From NCBI GenBank assembly GCA_002685535.1, contig NYXK01000182.1:1-57952 (forward strand): 57,952 bases of DNA. Direction: 5' to 3'. The notes under the pieces were generated by a model that was not told the origin of the DNA, did no database searches, and saw only the letters and a program-made list of their open reading frames with translations. Both the position numbers and the translations under genes were made by a program. Numbering within the stretch: position 1 is the stretch's first letter; every line of letters begins with the position of its first letter. Origin of the DNA: Deltaproteobacteria bacterium. Its GTDB lineage: Bacteria; SAR324; NAC60-12. This document shows positions 10,813 to 24,019 of the stretch, one piece after another.

Positions 10813-13800
10813 ATGTCTGCCGAATACCTCTACCACAGTCAGGGAGGACCTAATGACGATCCAAACAACCCAAACAGAGCTGGACAACCTGCGAATCAAT
10901 TCCAGCCTCCTGTCGCTCCCTCGCCATACCAACAACCAGGTCTGAGTTACAACAATGCGACGCCAAATCAACCGTATGGAGCTTACAATAACCCGCAGAT
11001 GGGACAACCATCACCATATGGAGCTCAGCAAGGCCAAGGTTATTTTCCAGATACTGGCGTACAAACACAAGATGGAGGATTAGCAGCGCAAATGGGTGGT
11101 CTAGGACTCGGGGAAGTCAGTACACATGGCAGGAAGAAGAAGAAGGATAGGCATGCCCATCATATCGTGGAGCCCTCAGGAGCATCTGCGGCTTTCAATG
11201 GCACCCCCCAAGGAGAATTTCCTCCTACAGCATATTTGAACTCAGATCCTTCTACGATGCCAGTCCCACAGGCAGGACCATACTCGAATACACCAGTTAC
11301 ACCACAAATGTCACAATTCCCTGCTCCAGCCAATGGTCCATTTAACCCTGCGACTCTCGCAACTCCAGCTGAATTTGCTTCTCGGAATGGCGCAACCGAT
11401 CCTGGATTCTCTGCGAATATGCAAGCTTCGGCGCAAGGTCGAGTTGACCCAGACCAAATTCCAAGTGTCCCACGATCCAGAGACGCCATTGCGCAGTACT
11501 ACCTGAACAATGTGTACCCAACCTTCGAACATCATATCCCTCCTCCTGCCTCGGTATCATTTGTTGCTTTCGATCAAGGAAATGCTTCACCCAAGTTCAC
11601 ACGCCTTACAATGAACAGTATTCCGTCGGCATCGGACGCTCTTCAGTCGACTGGGCTACCCCTCGGTCTTCTCTTGCAACCACTCGCTCCTCTACAACCG
11701 GGCGAGCTTGAAATACCTGTTTTGGACTTTGGGGAGATTGGGCCACCAAGATGTCATAGATGCAGAGCATACATCAACCCGTTCATGGTATTCCGATCGG
11801 GAGGAAACAAGTTTGTTTGTAATATGTGCAATTACGCGAATGATGTGCCGCCAGAATATTTCTCAGCAACTACACCTCAAGGGGCTCGCTTAGACAGAGA
11901 ACAACGTCCAGAGTTGATGAGAGGCACTGTTGAATTCTTGGTACCCAAAGAATATTGGTCGAAGGAGCCTGTTGGCCTCAGGTGGCTTTTCCTGATCGAT
12001 GTGGGTCAAGAATCTTTCAACAAGGGTTTCCTGGAGGCATTCTGTGAGGGTATCATGGCTGCTCTATATGGGAATGATCGGAGTGAAGGAGGTGAACAGA
12101 GACGAATTCCAGAAGGTGCGAAAGTTGGTTTCGTCACATTTGATAAGGACATCCACTTTTACAACATGAATGTAGGTTCTCCATCCGCGAATTTAGGGGC
12201 TTTGACTGACTTGTGAAGCCCGCTCTGGACCAAGCTCAGATGTTGATCATGCCTGACATCGAAGACCCGTTTGTACCTCTTGAGGAAGGTTTGTTTGTAG
12301 ATCCCTACGAAGCGAAGTAAGTGCCTGGATACGCAATAATTCGGACAGCTACTTACATTAACAGGACGAACATCACCTCGCTGTTGAGTAACTTACCAGC
12401 GTTGTTTTCTCAGATCAAGAACCCCGAGCCTGCTCTTCTCCCAACGTTGAATGCTGCCTTGGCAGCGCTCGAAAAGACCGGCGGAAAGATTGTTTGCTCT
12501 CTTGCTGCCCTGCCAACATGGGGTCCGGGTCGGCTGTTCCTTCGTGACGATGGTAAACAGCATGGTGGTGACGCAGAAAAGAAGCTTCTCAACACTGAAC
12601 ATCCAGGTTGGCGGAAAACTGCCGAGAAGATGGTAGCCGCCGGAGTGGGTGCGGACTTCTTTATGGCTGCCCCAGGCGGTGGCTACCTTGACATTGCAAC
12701 TATTGGTAAGCTTATCTGGCTGTGTTTCAAGTTTCTGCTAATCGTTGTTCAGGTCATGTCTCCGCGTCGACTGGAGGCGAGACATTCTACTATCCTAATT
12801 TTGTCTCTCCCCGTGACACCGAAAAGCTTTCACAAGAGATCATACATACCGTAACACGAGAGACTGGTTATCAAGCGCTGATGAAGGTCCGATGCTCTAA
12901 TGGTCTACAAGTCTCTTCCTATCACGGCAACTTTATCCAGCATACTTTCGGAGGCGATGTTGAATTTGGGGTAGTTGACTCTGACAAGGCAATGGGGGTA
13001 ATGTTCAGCTATGACGGAAAATTGGATTCGAAGCTCGATGCACACTTCCAGAGTGCACTCTTATACACGACGGCCAGTGGTGAGCGCAGGGTTAGGTGCT
13101 CCAATGTCATTGCCAGTGTCAGTGATAACGCGAAGGATTGTATGAAGTTTGTGGACCAAGACGCAGTCTACACGCTGATGGCAAAGGAAGCTGCCACCAA
13201 GATGACGACAAATTCGCTCAAGGATATCCGAGGTGCTTTGACTGAGAAGAACGTCGACATTCTTGCTGGATACCGGAAGAACTTCTCTGGCTCGCATCCA
13301 CCAGGCCAACTTGTCCTGCCAGAGAACCTGAAGGAGTTCAGCATGTATGTGCTTGGTCTCATCAAGTCCAGAGCATTCAAGGGTGGACAAGAGCCTACCG
13401 ATCGACGAGTCCATGATATGCGGATGATCAAGTCAATGGGTGCTCTTGAGCTCTCACTTTACCTCTACCCGCGAATGATTCCCATCCACAATCTCGCGCC
13501 TGAGGACGGCTTCCCTAATCCCGAAGGCCACCTTCATATGCCACCCTCAATACGATGCTCGTTCTCTCGCGTGGAAGAGGGTGGAGTCTATCTCGTGGAT
13601 AATGGACAAAACTGCTACCTATGGATGCACGCGCAGACATCACCCAATCTCCTCGTTGACCTCTTCGGTGAAGGCAAGGACAGCCTCAAGGCACTTGACC
13701 CCTATAGCTCCTCCCTCCCAGTGCTAGAAACGCATCTCAGCGCACAAGTACGGAATATCCTCGAGTATCTCAAGACAATGCGCGGATCGAAGGCTTTGAC

Positions 13801-14066
13801 GATTCAACTTGCGAGACAAGGACTCGATGGTGCAGAATACGAGTTTGCGAGGTTACTGGTCGAGGATCGGAACAACGAGGCGCAGAGTTACGTGGATTGG
13901 TTGGTGCATATTCATCGGCATGTGCAGTTGGAGGTGAGTCCACTGGATCGCTAGGATTTACATAGTGACTAACGATTCCTAGTTGACTGGGCAGAGGAAG
14001 AAAGACGATAGTGGCGACAACTCGATAGCATCCAACTTTGCTGGATTACGACCTCCTTATTGGTGA
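10813..14066 (+). CDS. SEC24: COPII coat protein Sec24 (1020 aa, 5 exons)
   Basis: Cargo-selecting subunit of the COPII coat, acting with Sec23 at ER exit sites. Exons: 10813-12171, 12219-12316, 12365-12705, 12753-13933, 13983-14066, all GT-AG and in frame. The first 250 or so residues are Pro/Gln/Asn-rich and disordered. The zinc finger follows (C314, C317 and a second CNMC pair near 335-338) within PPRCHRCRAYINPFMVF. Next is the trunk/vWA domain (WLFLIDVGQESFNKGF; DPFVPL), then beta-sandwich, helical (LIKSRAFKGGQEPTDRRVHDM) and gelsolin-like parts (GVYLVDNGQNCYLWMHA), ending SNFAGLRPPYW. The ATG at 10813 was chosen because the earlier in-frame candidate is only a TTG. Length matches fungal Sec24. 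Confidence 0.94.
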
Positions 14067-14456
14067 AAAGGGCAAGGTTCGTAGACGTGGGGTCGTTATG
14101 ATGTGGAGTGGGGGTGTCTTGAGTACATTTAGCGAGCATAGAAAAGTACATCTTTGAGAGGCAATATTTTTCGAGAACCTGGAGAATTATGAATGCCTAC
14201 CCCAGACTCGAGGCTCCGACTCACAAAGCTCCATGTGACAACACATGCAGAGAGGCCAGCCCAGAAGTAATCTGCAAAGCCTCAGTCAAGATACCAGTCT
14301 GGTATAAACCCCCCCCTAGCTCGCAGAGCCCCCTTCCCTTCTACTTCTCTCATCAACATTACATCACCAAAGTCAAAGCATCCACCAAGAGAAGTTTCTC
14401 TTTTTTAGCATCGCGAGTCCGAAATCTATTGGAACGAGAGCGCACACACCCCTAAA
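14067..14456. promoter_or_regulatory. SEC24 3' flank and promoter of the Cys-rich ORF
   Basis: A TATAAA box lies at about 14300-14306, followed by a C-run, a CT-rich tract (14330-14350) and CAACATTACATCACC-type leader sequence before the ATG at 14457. This is a recognisable fungal core promoter and supports transcription into the ORF that follows. Confidence 0.5.
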
Positions 14457-14843
14457 ATGGACTCCAACACTCCCCATCCAACAACCACCACGACCACCTC
14501 CATCTCCTCTTCTCCTCCTCAACCCCAGACACAGCCACAACCCTTCCACTGCCCCTGCACCTGCTGCACCTGCTGCACCTGCCTCAACAACAGCCACCGT
14601 GACCTCTGCCCCTTCACACACATTCACTGGATCGCCTTTTGCTGGTGCAGCAGCACTGTACACTCGGACAATGGGGATGGCTGTACGTGTGAAGGCCCTG
14701 ATGGTAAGAGGAAGAAGGGGCTTCTGGTGAGGGCGGCGAGGTTTGTGGTTAGGGAATGTTGTAGGGAGAAGCTTGGGGAGGTGTGGGTGTACGGAGTTGG
14801 GGTGTGTGAGATAGGAAGTAAGGATTTAGGGGTGCTGAGGTGA
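14457..14843 (+). CDS. Small cysteine-rich protein, unknown function (128 aa)
   Basis: The ATG at 14457 has a good context (CTAAAATGG) and follows a TATA-containing promoter. The product has 15 cysteines, seven of them clustered in HCPCTCCTCCTC (residues 31-42), then CPFTHIHWIAFCWC and CTCEG. It has no signal peptide, so it is not an obvious secreted effector. Third codon positions are overwhelmingly C in the first two thirds, supporting this frame. From residue 83 a GTAAGA occurs and codon bias weakens, so the true 3' end could be spliced. The overlapping +1 frame is also open and Ala/Pro/Thr-rich because of a CTGCACCTG-type repeat near 14555-14580. No family recognised. Confidence 0.45.
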   Translation: MDSNTPHPTTTTTTSISSSPPQPQTQPQPFHCPCTCCTCCTCLNNSHRDLCPFTHIHWIAFCWCSSTVHSDNGDGCTCEGPDGKRKKGLLVRAARFVVRECCREKLGEVWVYGVGVCEIGSKDLGVLR

Positions 14844-16787
14844 GGTGCGGGGATAGAAGAGTTTGGCTTGTGCTGGTGGCATTGAACGGATATTGAGGAT
14901 TGAGGTGAGGCTTTGGCTGATGGACAGTGCAAGGTTTATCTGTATTCCTAGTACGTGCTAGGAATATGAAGCGATGCTATTAGCACACACCTTCTTCATG
15001 ATGTTTCAAAGGGTGTTCGGTTGATTCCCGAGCTATTTATGGCTAGAAGTTTCTGTAAAGTGATTTTGATGTCTGCGAATAATGGTCACCTTCTCTTGGT
15101 CAGGAGAAAAGTGAGATCTTGCCCGCCCATGTCTCGACTATAGGGAGCGAGTGTAATACAGGGAGGATTAAGTCCTTATTACATCAGTAAATAAAAAGGA
15201 GTCTCAGCCTGAAAGTGTTCTCATGAAGGTACTCGTCGTGCAACTCATGATAAAACCTTTTACAAAATGTTCTGTTTGTTGAGATCTCACACCCAGACGA
15301 GTACTATGTACCTACGTTCACGCATTCTATGTGAATATCTTACAATATGAATTGACTTTCATCAGGAACACATATGATAAGGTAGACTGAGACGAAATGT
15401 GTTGCCGGTGCATGCGAATGACTTGAACCTGCTCTCGTGATCGAAAAGAATTGCAGCTTGCTCACCTCACTTGCTTTTATCCCCACAAACATTTTAAACA
15501 TTTTAAAATCTTGCTCATGATCTGAGGGGTCAGACCGCCAATTGAACAGAGTCAGGGTATGAATGGAGACTGCTGTTGGGGATGTGCGGCAACTTCGAAC
15601 GCCCATGTTGTTGGACTGTTGACATCTCGGTCGACTCGCTTCGTAAGGGAGACTGATTAGATGGAATTCGGCAGCGACAATAACGAAAAGCGACGTGATG
15701 CGAAAGCTGCTCGGATTATTCGTCTAGAAATAAATAATTAAAGTTTAGGCAGGATGTAAATCGATAGGCTGTCTCCACCCTTGAGAGCATCGTCATCTCA
15801 CCGGCCGCGTTTTAATATGAGAGTGTGCAGAAGGACGAGACGAACTGAGGAGGCAGATTATCAAGATCCCAATATTAGAGACTCAGGTGGCAAGATCTGT
15901 AGCTTCAAAATTGTTCCTAATGCTGCACTGTAACCCGCGCATTGGTGCAAAGCATCAGAGCGAGACAGGAAGATCCACAGATTGAGACGTTAGTCAGATC
16001 CTGGTCGCTCCTCTATTTGAAGTGTCTACTGTTATTAGTAGACATCGTGCTGTGATTTATCTGGGCACATTCGAGACTGACTCTGGCTACCACCTAAATT
16101 GCCTGGTAGGTATTTGCATTCTTCATCTAGGCGACGAAATTTTTTAATAAGGTGATTGTGACTAAGTTCTCGGCTCAGCCTCCAGCAATTGAGCACGACG
16201 AGTCACGTCTCTGGCGCCAAGTAAACTCTCTCATCCAGGTTGTCGGCCTCGCTTCTTCGCGACTTGCTTAACTCCTGGCCACGATAGTCTGTCTTTGCTT
16301 GTCTGTTCGGTCGTCGGGTAATAGTCTCACCGCACCAGGAATGATTCAATTAATCCCGAGAGCAATTGTGACAATGCCAAGCATACTGATAGTAGACTCA
16401 ACGCCAGTCGACCCAGTCGAGTGCAAGACAAGCTTGGGCAGGAGCGGAGCGGATGTTATAAGTAGTGACTAGGAGTAAAATAGAGGCCAGGACGGAGACA
16501 ACGTTTGTTCCACTGTATATAATTGAGTCGTCACTGTACCAGGCCTACGGAAATGTGTATGAGAGCTAGGACTAACCTGACTTTCAATGCATCATTACAT
16601 TGATCTTCGGACGGAGTTAAATGGTTTTTCGGGCCGGCCACTCTTTATATGCGTGTTGCAATGTCGACCGCATTAGTATATAAGTCCAGTATCCTCACAG
16701 TAAGGCATTGTCTTAGATTCCATTCCACCCAGCTGCCAAACACACGTATTCTCCATACTAGCCGTACTCCTCAACATCTGCAACATC
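14844..16787. other. Intergenic region, 1.9 kb
   Basis: No convincing gene. An 88-aa ATG-initiated frame on the minus strand (15606-15340) has no recognisable feature. The last 150 bases look like a promoter: a TATATAAG box at about 16676-16683 precedes the oxidoreductase start by roughly 105 bp. A TTAAAGTTT nonamer is at 15738-15746. Confidence 0.4.
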
Positions 16788-17861
16788 ATGATGAATCCAA
16801 TCAGCAAGACAATCTATTTAAATGCAGAAGGCCAACTCATCGTCAAAGAGATCAACGAGACCTACAAGCCAGATGCTTCGCAAGCTCTCGTCAAGGTGGC
16901 CTACTCCGGTATCAACGTCTGCGACTTGAAGTTCTTCTACTTCGGCATGCACTCTTATGTCACCGGTTTTGAGTTTTCAGGCACCGTTATTGAGGCTGAC
17001 TTAACGTCACCTTTCAATCCAGGTGACGAAGTCTTCGGGATGACCAGAGCAGCACACGCGAGGCCTTCCTCTATCGGAGCTCACCAGGACTTCGCCATCG
17101 CGGACGCTAGAACTTTCTTCAGAGTCCCATCGGGATTGCATCTGAAAGATGCTGCTGTTACGATACTTGCACTACACACAGCTGTCGATGGTATATTCAA
17201 CTGTCTCGGGTTCGGATTCCCGCCCGCAGCTGTTAGCGGCGACGATGCAACAGGCAAAGCGATTCTCATCTGGGGCGGAGCGAGCAGTGTCGGCATCGCC
17301 GCTATCCATATCGCCAGAGCAGCTGGGTTCTCTCCCATTTTCACCACCGCCTCCACCAAGAACCATGCGACGCTCCTAGGTCTCGGTGCCTCCCAGTGCT
17401 TCGACTACAGAAGTGCTTCAGTGGTCGATGAAATCCACGCAGCAACTAAGAAGCTGGGAACTACACTCTTCACAGTCTTCGATACCGTCAGCATTGGGGC
17501 TTACCCACCACCCGAAGACGTCAAAACCAGCTCACCCTGGCTTTCCCGACAGTCATGTTCTATGGGCACAACAGCCCTTAGACTGGCGAGTACGACGCCG
17601 GTGGCTTTCGATTCAGCCTTTGTGATGAGCCAAAGCTATCGACCGGATGGCAATATGTCATCGATGGGATTCCCCCAGGATCCGGAGTTCCCTACCAGGG
17701 CGAGAAAGGCGATGGAGTGGTTTGTGGAGAGTACGGATAGATGTGTTAAGTTTCCGAACGTCAAGGTTGTGCAGGGTGCTGAGGCGGGTATTCAGGAGAT
17801 TGGAAGGGTTTCTGGTGGGTTGGTAAGTATGGAGAAGGTTGTTATTGAGCATCCGATGTAA
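16788..17861 (+). CDS. MDR-superfamily oxidoreductase (zinc-binding alcohol dehydrogenase / enoyl-reductase-like), 357 aa
   Basis: Single-exon NAD(P)H-dependent reductase of the medium-chain dehydrogenase/reductase superfamily. The N-terminal GroES-like domain includes SGINVCDLKFFYFGM and VTGFEFSGTV. The Rossmann nucleotide loop is IWGGASSVG at residues 161-169, followed by HIARAAGF and the GLGASQCFDY strand typical of ToxD-like and polyketide trans-enoyl reductases. The catalytic zinc ligands of true alcohol dehydrogenases are not evident, so a quinone or enoyl reductase is more likely; the substrate is unknown. Two ATGs stand in tandem (16788, 16791). A TATATAAG promoter element lies about 105 bp upstream. 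No biosynthetic core enzyme lies nearby, so it is not part of a visible cluster. Confidence 0.8.
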   Translation: MMNPISKTIYLNAEGQLIVKEINETYKPDASQALVKVAYSGINVCDLKFFYFGMHSYVTGFEFSGTVIEADLTSPFNPGDEVFGMTRAAHARPSSIGAHQDFAIADARTFFRVPSGLHLKDAAVTILALHTAVDGIFNCLGFGFPPAAVSGDDATGKAILIWGGASSVGIAAIHIARAAGFSPIFTTASTKNHATLLGLGASQCFDYRSASVVDEIHAATKKLGTTLFTVFDTVSIGAYPPPEDVKTSSPWLSRQSCSMGTTALRLASTTPVAFDSAFVMSQSYRPDGNMSSMGFPQDPEFPTRARKAMEWFVESTDRCVKFPNVKVVQGAEAGIQEIGRVSGGLVSMEKVVIEHPM

Positions 17862-18935
17862 GCATTTACAAATTGCTTATGACTGAGGGGTTTGATCAAG
17901 ACATACTTGAATCCTTACCTGTTCATTCAGAGAATTAGCTTACGAATCATATGGTTTTGAGCGCACTGAAGTTCCTTTGACCTGACAATACCTTATGCGC
18001 GCCCCTCTCGCCTCAAAAGTTCGGCCACCAGGGGAAGTTCCAATCAAGTAAGCTCAGGAGAGGAGATTGAACGCTTATGAAATGAAGAACTCAACGCTTT
18101 ACCGCATCATCTAGAAAGCCAAAACAGGTCCGGGTTCGACGACTTTCTCGTCTCGGTGCCGACCAGATTTCGCGGAATTTGAGGTGAGGCACTACGCCAC
18201 ACCTGACCCATGACTGCGAGGATATCGACATGGCATGACTCTTGCGCTATAGGGCATCTTCGAGTACAGCAACATATCGACCACCAGATACTCAGTGAGT
18301 CGATACCCTTAGATTCAGAGATGGAGGCGAGTTCACTCCCCTTGAAATAGAGGTAGCAGAAAGGTAACTCTAAGCGACGAAATTGAAGATCAACAACAAC
18401 ATCCTAAGCGACAGCACTGCGTACTCTTCCAATCCCCAGCAAACCTTGGAAAGATGACAATATCTGGTATTTAGGAATTAAATTTTTGTGAACCATAAAT
18501 TAGAAACATTTTCTGTGCATCACATTTACTGTGAAGCAGGTAAATGTCAAATAGACTATATCCGGTCTCAAATCGAGATCATCGCAACAACTCAGTGACC
18601 TGATTTTGAATCACGAAAGTCGAAATATTAGATACAGTAATACAGTGTCCAGGGTCTCCGGCGGAAAGAGATCCAAAAGCTACCTAGAACACAGAATATC
18701 TTTCATACTGATCGGTCTTCGAAACACAGAGATCGTGGACGTCATCACATTACAGGTTTTAGCACCAAGATGGTCGTTCTCACTCGACTCGTCTGAATAG
18801 ACATTTTGAAACCCAGGATTTCCTATTCAGAAACGACGCTGCTATCGCAAAACTCTTTTTACATTGTCAAGTGGCTGGGAAGGCCACATGGCACGACTGC
18901 CGAACCAAAACAACACTGTCTTGAATCCAGATACT

Positions 18936-18956
18936 GGGGGGGGGGGGGGGGGGGGG
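18936..18956 (+). repeat. Poly-G homopolymer, 21 bases
   Basis: An uninterrupted run of 21 G followed by TTTT. Such a run can form G-quadruplex structure and is error-prone in sequencing and replication, so the exact length should not be trusted. Confidence 0.95.
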
Positions 18957-21900
18957 TTTTCTTTGGGGGTTGGGAGCCGTTCTCTTGTTTCACTTGGGGA
19001 TATGACCTCACAAGAACAACTTGGATCTCAAACAAGAGAAGATGAGAATACGCTGCCCCTCACAAGAAGCAGCGATTGAACAGCCCGGGCGTTGTCAATA
19101 AGAGGACACCGGTAGAGTATCAGTACTCAAAGTATTGCGCACGTAGTGAATAAAGTCGTGGACACAATTTCAAAATAGTCACTCGCTCGTCATTTTTAGG
19201 TATACCATCTATCTAATTTCTATTCGCTACCGGTAGTCGAAGCCACGTGAAGGACGCCAGATCTGTTGCATTTGAGGAAGTTAACGGTGCCACAGTCTTG
19301 CATCAAGTTATGTCTGGCTGATAAGTCCTTCTTCCCAAATTAGGAAGCACTTTCAACAGGAAGTGTCAACCGGAAGTCTGAACCCGTCCGGCTCTTCAAT
19401 GATAGCTGGCAATCTCATCATGATTCATGAAGCAACTCACTTCCCAGGAGATTACGGCAGACAGATCGTATCAGCGCGAGGGAGAAAGCATCAGAAGTCC
19501 AAGCCTTCGACTTTCATCCTTGAATAAGTTCCCTACCAAATAACAGCGATGGCTGTCGGGAGGCAAACGGGAAAGTACAGACGAAACTTCTCAGTACAGT
19601 CAGCTCCTTTGCCATGGACCGATCGTTCTCACACCAGTGCCACTATCGCAGATCGATGCAGCAACGACCATCACTTCCATATCTAGCCCGGAATTAAGAC
19701 AGCTTTCCACCGACCCAAAAGAAAACTTGTCTTGGATTCATTGATGGGTTCATGTGTCGTTTAAGGTTATTCGCGCCAAGCAGTCTATTGCCAATCATGG
19801 CAGGTTGGCGATAGCTTGGCGGTGATATTGGATATGCACCCTAATCTTTGCTTTTCGAGTGGCTTTTGCAATAAAGAACATGGCTGGCTGGGCAGACGGG
19901 TAAGGAACAGCCTGAAAGTAGAACGTGTCCAGTCTTCGAGTTACGAAAATGCCCACGGCCAATACCTCTCGTACGGGCTCGATTAACATTCCAACAGTCG
20001 AAAATTTGCCCTTCTTGGAAAGCCTCTCGTGATGATTGCATGTCCCGAAACCCGTAACCCTTCATTCTCACCCCGAAACTTCCGAGAGCCTTTTGTTCGT
20101 CTCTCGAACACTCAAATCAGACAATACAGTAGTGCCAAGCCCACGCAGCCAGATGACGCGGCCTGTCAGGGAGCGACAAACCGGGCTCGGTGCAGTGGAT
20201 TGGTTTGGATTCCCCATTATTAAAGTTAGGGGCAAACAATGCGAGAATTAAGCTTGTTACGACGTTAATGACGCGCGATGGAACCGAGAGCCCATGCCGT
20301 CCCACCGAACGCTGATTAGTATTAAACTCCAATCCTTGGCTTTTTGGCTGGACTGGGATCCTGATATGAGCTGGGATGTTTCTGGTGTATTTTATTTTGA
20401 TTAATTAATTGATTGATTTTGGGTTTTAGGGTTTGCTTGGGTGCGTGGCTATGCGTCTGTGCTGCCGCGTGTTGGGTGGATGCTGGACAGAGACTACTTT
20501 ATTTTTCCTCCAAGGGTGGGACGAGGATATCAGAAAAGGGTTTTGGCGTTGGAGCAACCAAAGTTTTACGAGGAATCTTGCGATCATTGGGGTCTTTGGA
20601 TCAGGAAATTAAAAATAAACGTTCGTGGTTCGTTTGATGTTTTGGATCTCGATGAGCTTGTTTGGAGATCAGATCTTGAAGCAAGCAACAGTCACATCAA
20701 GCTCTCGATCGAGAAACGATTCGCGGTGGGTGGATTGGCTGACCTTCTTCCGACGTAACCCCGTCTGTGGAGAAATATATCTGCAACGTCGGAGCCGAAA
20801 CAAGAGTGAACGTCCGAAGATTCCGAGTTTAAAGCTTTGAGCTTGAGGTTAAAACGGTCCCCACAGCATCGCATCCTCTCTCCACAGAGGGGCCACATGG
20901 ATCTTGGACCTGGGACTTTTGCAAATCGAAGGCATCTTGGAAGGTATGGAAGGGAGGGCAAGTTCCATCCTACTAGGATCGTGATATCGACTTTACTTCG
21001 GCATATACTTTTGCAGTATCTGTTCTTTCTCTTTGGAAAGAACTGCCATGCAGGTTTCTGCTGCAGCAAGGAAAAGTCTGTCTCTTGTTGCTCCATCTCT
21101 GGCACTTTCCAAGTTCTTCTTGGATCACGACATCTGTCCCTCTTCCTGACCTAATTCTCACTCAGCTGCAAAGCCCGCTTCGTGACCCAACTGATTGGAT
21201 TAACATTTCAAGGCTTGCTTGGCATGAAGCCTTGTGCCGCTCCTTTCGTCTCTTTTCCCTCAGCTCACGAGACGCCACAAACGGACATCAACTCGTCTTC
21301 AGTCTCGCTTCCTTTCCCTCGGATAACGAGCGGGATTAGGGTTCTGAGGCACAGGTAGGTTAAGTGAGGGGGAGGCACAGGATGCAGCGCAGTACTGAGG
21401 CGTAAATCTTTAAGTGGGAGGTGGAAATTCTGGCCGAATTACTTCCTGAATTCGGGGCCGTCGGCTTCCTTGCCCGTCGACCGAGTTTCTCCTTGGTGCT
21501 CGAAAGAAAAGGACTATCTCTGTTGGAGGGGAGGGAGATTACAACTTTGCAGTTCTCCAATGGCTCATTGACTGTTTGAATATGCGAATCAACGAATGAT
21601 GGAAACCCTATTCAGGGTTTCAATCTGACATGAGGTCAGATTTTGACGTTGCCAGGCTACGATTTTACTTCTCCATACGTACCGTATTCCTCTTCCGTGC
21701 CGCATCTGACTCTGCTCTCGCACTCGCTCGCTATCAAGGACCATTAATGACATGATATGATACCACAATCTAGCCAATGCAAAGCTGCAAAGTAGACTTA
21801 ATTCTTGCCATGTCTTGTCAACACAAATACGGAAACGAACCCGACAAAAGAGCCAGCCACCGCCAAGCCCCCATTCTCGGATTCTTTATCGTCCAAAGAG

Positions 21901-24000
21901 AAAATAGTGGCGCTGACCAGCCAAGCTTTCTGTGAACCGCCCCCGCCAGTCAATCGGCGGGATTTTTTGAGTTGACAGTAGCGCAAGGCCGGTGGTCTTG
22001 GTTTCTAGCTTAGGCTGGCGCTGATGGAAGTGCGCCGAGGTACTGGAGCTGTCAGGTGCGAAGGTATGGGTTTTTATTTTTCCATGAGGCTTTTATCTCG
22101 TGTCCAGGTGAGCGGAGGAAAGCCGAGTTGTGGACGGCATCACGGAGTTGCGAAAGCGTGAAGAGATTGGAAGGGGATGCGAGGATGGTTTTTGCCGTTT
22201 CTTGTATGTGTGTGTGTGTGACTGCCCGCTGCAGAAGAATAATGCCAGTTTTATAGACGGGAGGATAAGGTTATTTGATGCGACACACACTCCGATGTGC
22301 TGATCCGATCAAGGTTGATCTGATGCGTAGATCCGTGTCTGTCATGTCATCTCATGAACAGAGGAAGACGGCACGGAAGCGACGGGACTCCGCCTTCTCT
22401 GCTATTATGCTCCCAACTCCAAGTCTCCAAGCCTCGATACCCAGCCCAGTCGAGTTTGAAAGAGAGAAATATTAAAAAAAATCAAAAGCGAATATACCAA
22501 CTCTCAACCGACCCGAAGAATCCCTCAGCCCAGCCATCCAAGCCCCGCGGTTCTAGGCATGACAAGTAATATTGATAGAGGCTGCACTTGACGAGCTGCA
22601 CATGAGTCAAAATGAATTAAGCATGTTTCTGGACTTATCCACACATTCTCCATAAACACGACCTTCCAAGATAAGCCAAAGGCTTTTTCCATGTCTTGCT
22701 ATCACCTCATTTGGTTGGAAAGAGGAGAATCGATGATAGGAGCCAAGCATCCGCCAAGCCCGCGAGCAATTAACTCTATTCGTCGTCTCGTCTCCCCCAT
22801 GCAACCATCTCTCCCACCTTTGCCTTTGTGTGGCGCGGCGCGGCCTTGGTCTTTTCCTTGTTTGCATGGCAGGCTGGCAGGCATGATGGCTGAGACTCTG
22901 AGAGACGATTCCATTCCATGGAAAAGTCAAAAAGACGCAGGGAGATGCACCAGAAAAGACTGACCAAGGAAGCGAATCTACAACTTTTGGATCTATTCCT
23001 CGTGCAGCAGCAACTGTACTCGATTAGGTAGGTCGTGTTGGTTGGTTTCCGAAGAAGACAGATAGAGAATGTCCACCTGGTCAGACGGTATGATAGGCGT
23101 CTCTCCCAAGCCGAGCCAAGCAAACGCCACGCTCTCGGCGTCCATGGTTCAAAAGTAAGGTTTTATGGTTAATTTGCGTAGCATGAGACCTGACCAAGGC
23201 TGGACCAAGGCCGAGTGAGTGGACGAGCCAGAGCCGGCAAAAGCAGAAAAATAATCAGAATAATCGAAGTAGTTAATTAAATGTTCGATCCCAGTTTGGC
23301 AGTGATTATTTAAGATTGATTTCGCACGGGACAAGCCATGCCCGTTCGTCCTCTCTTTTGGAATTGAAATTTGCTCGGTCTGAATACCCGGCAGATCAGT
23401 CAATGATGTGGGAATTAGAGTTGACGAGGGCGACAGTCAAGCTTTCTTTACGAAGGAGGGAGAGATCATTCGTATTCGGACCTTCGAGTTCAGCACCAGC
23501 CAGCGCATCGCATCCATCATCTAAAAAGATGCTTTTGACATGGTGAGGCTGGGTGGCCGGTACTGCTGAGGGTAAGGGTGTACAGTAATGGTGTGGTAAC
23601 CTAGAACTTTAACCTTAAGTTTACGACCTCCAGGATGTCGCATTATTTCGCCAGAAACTTTGTTACTACAGCATACGGACTTTTTGCCTGTGAACCTGTC
23701 CGTGATGAGTGAACTTTCTGCAGAATGATGCAATTTGCGGGCTTCTCGGATAGATGCCACAGGGAATCATTACTTGATGATACTGTATTTAATTACTTGG
23801 CAATCTCACTGGTTAGACTTTCCTCGAGGGGTTCATACGGTAGATGACAGCTTGACATAAGATACACGAACCTCGCCGTCTGAATGAGCGAGGTTGCGAA
23901 AGGACACTCTGTCCGCATTTTTAATTGGCACTGCTCCGTCCCGCCTTTACGAACAAACGACTCAAAGAGTAGAAAATAAAGACGAGACAAATAACAGTCA

Positions 24001-24019
24001 GCCAGCCAGCCAGCCAGCC
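24001..24019 (+). repeat. Short GCCA tandem repeat
   Basis: Four to five direct copies of GCCA in the gene desert, followed by related AGCCCAG/AGCCTAG units. It is a simple microsatellite with no further feature. Confidence 0.8.
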
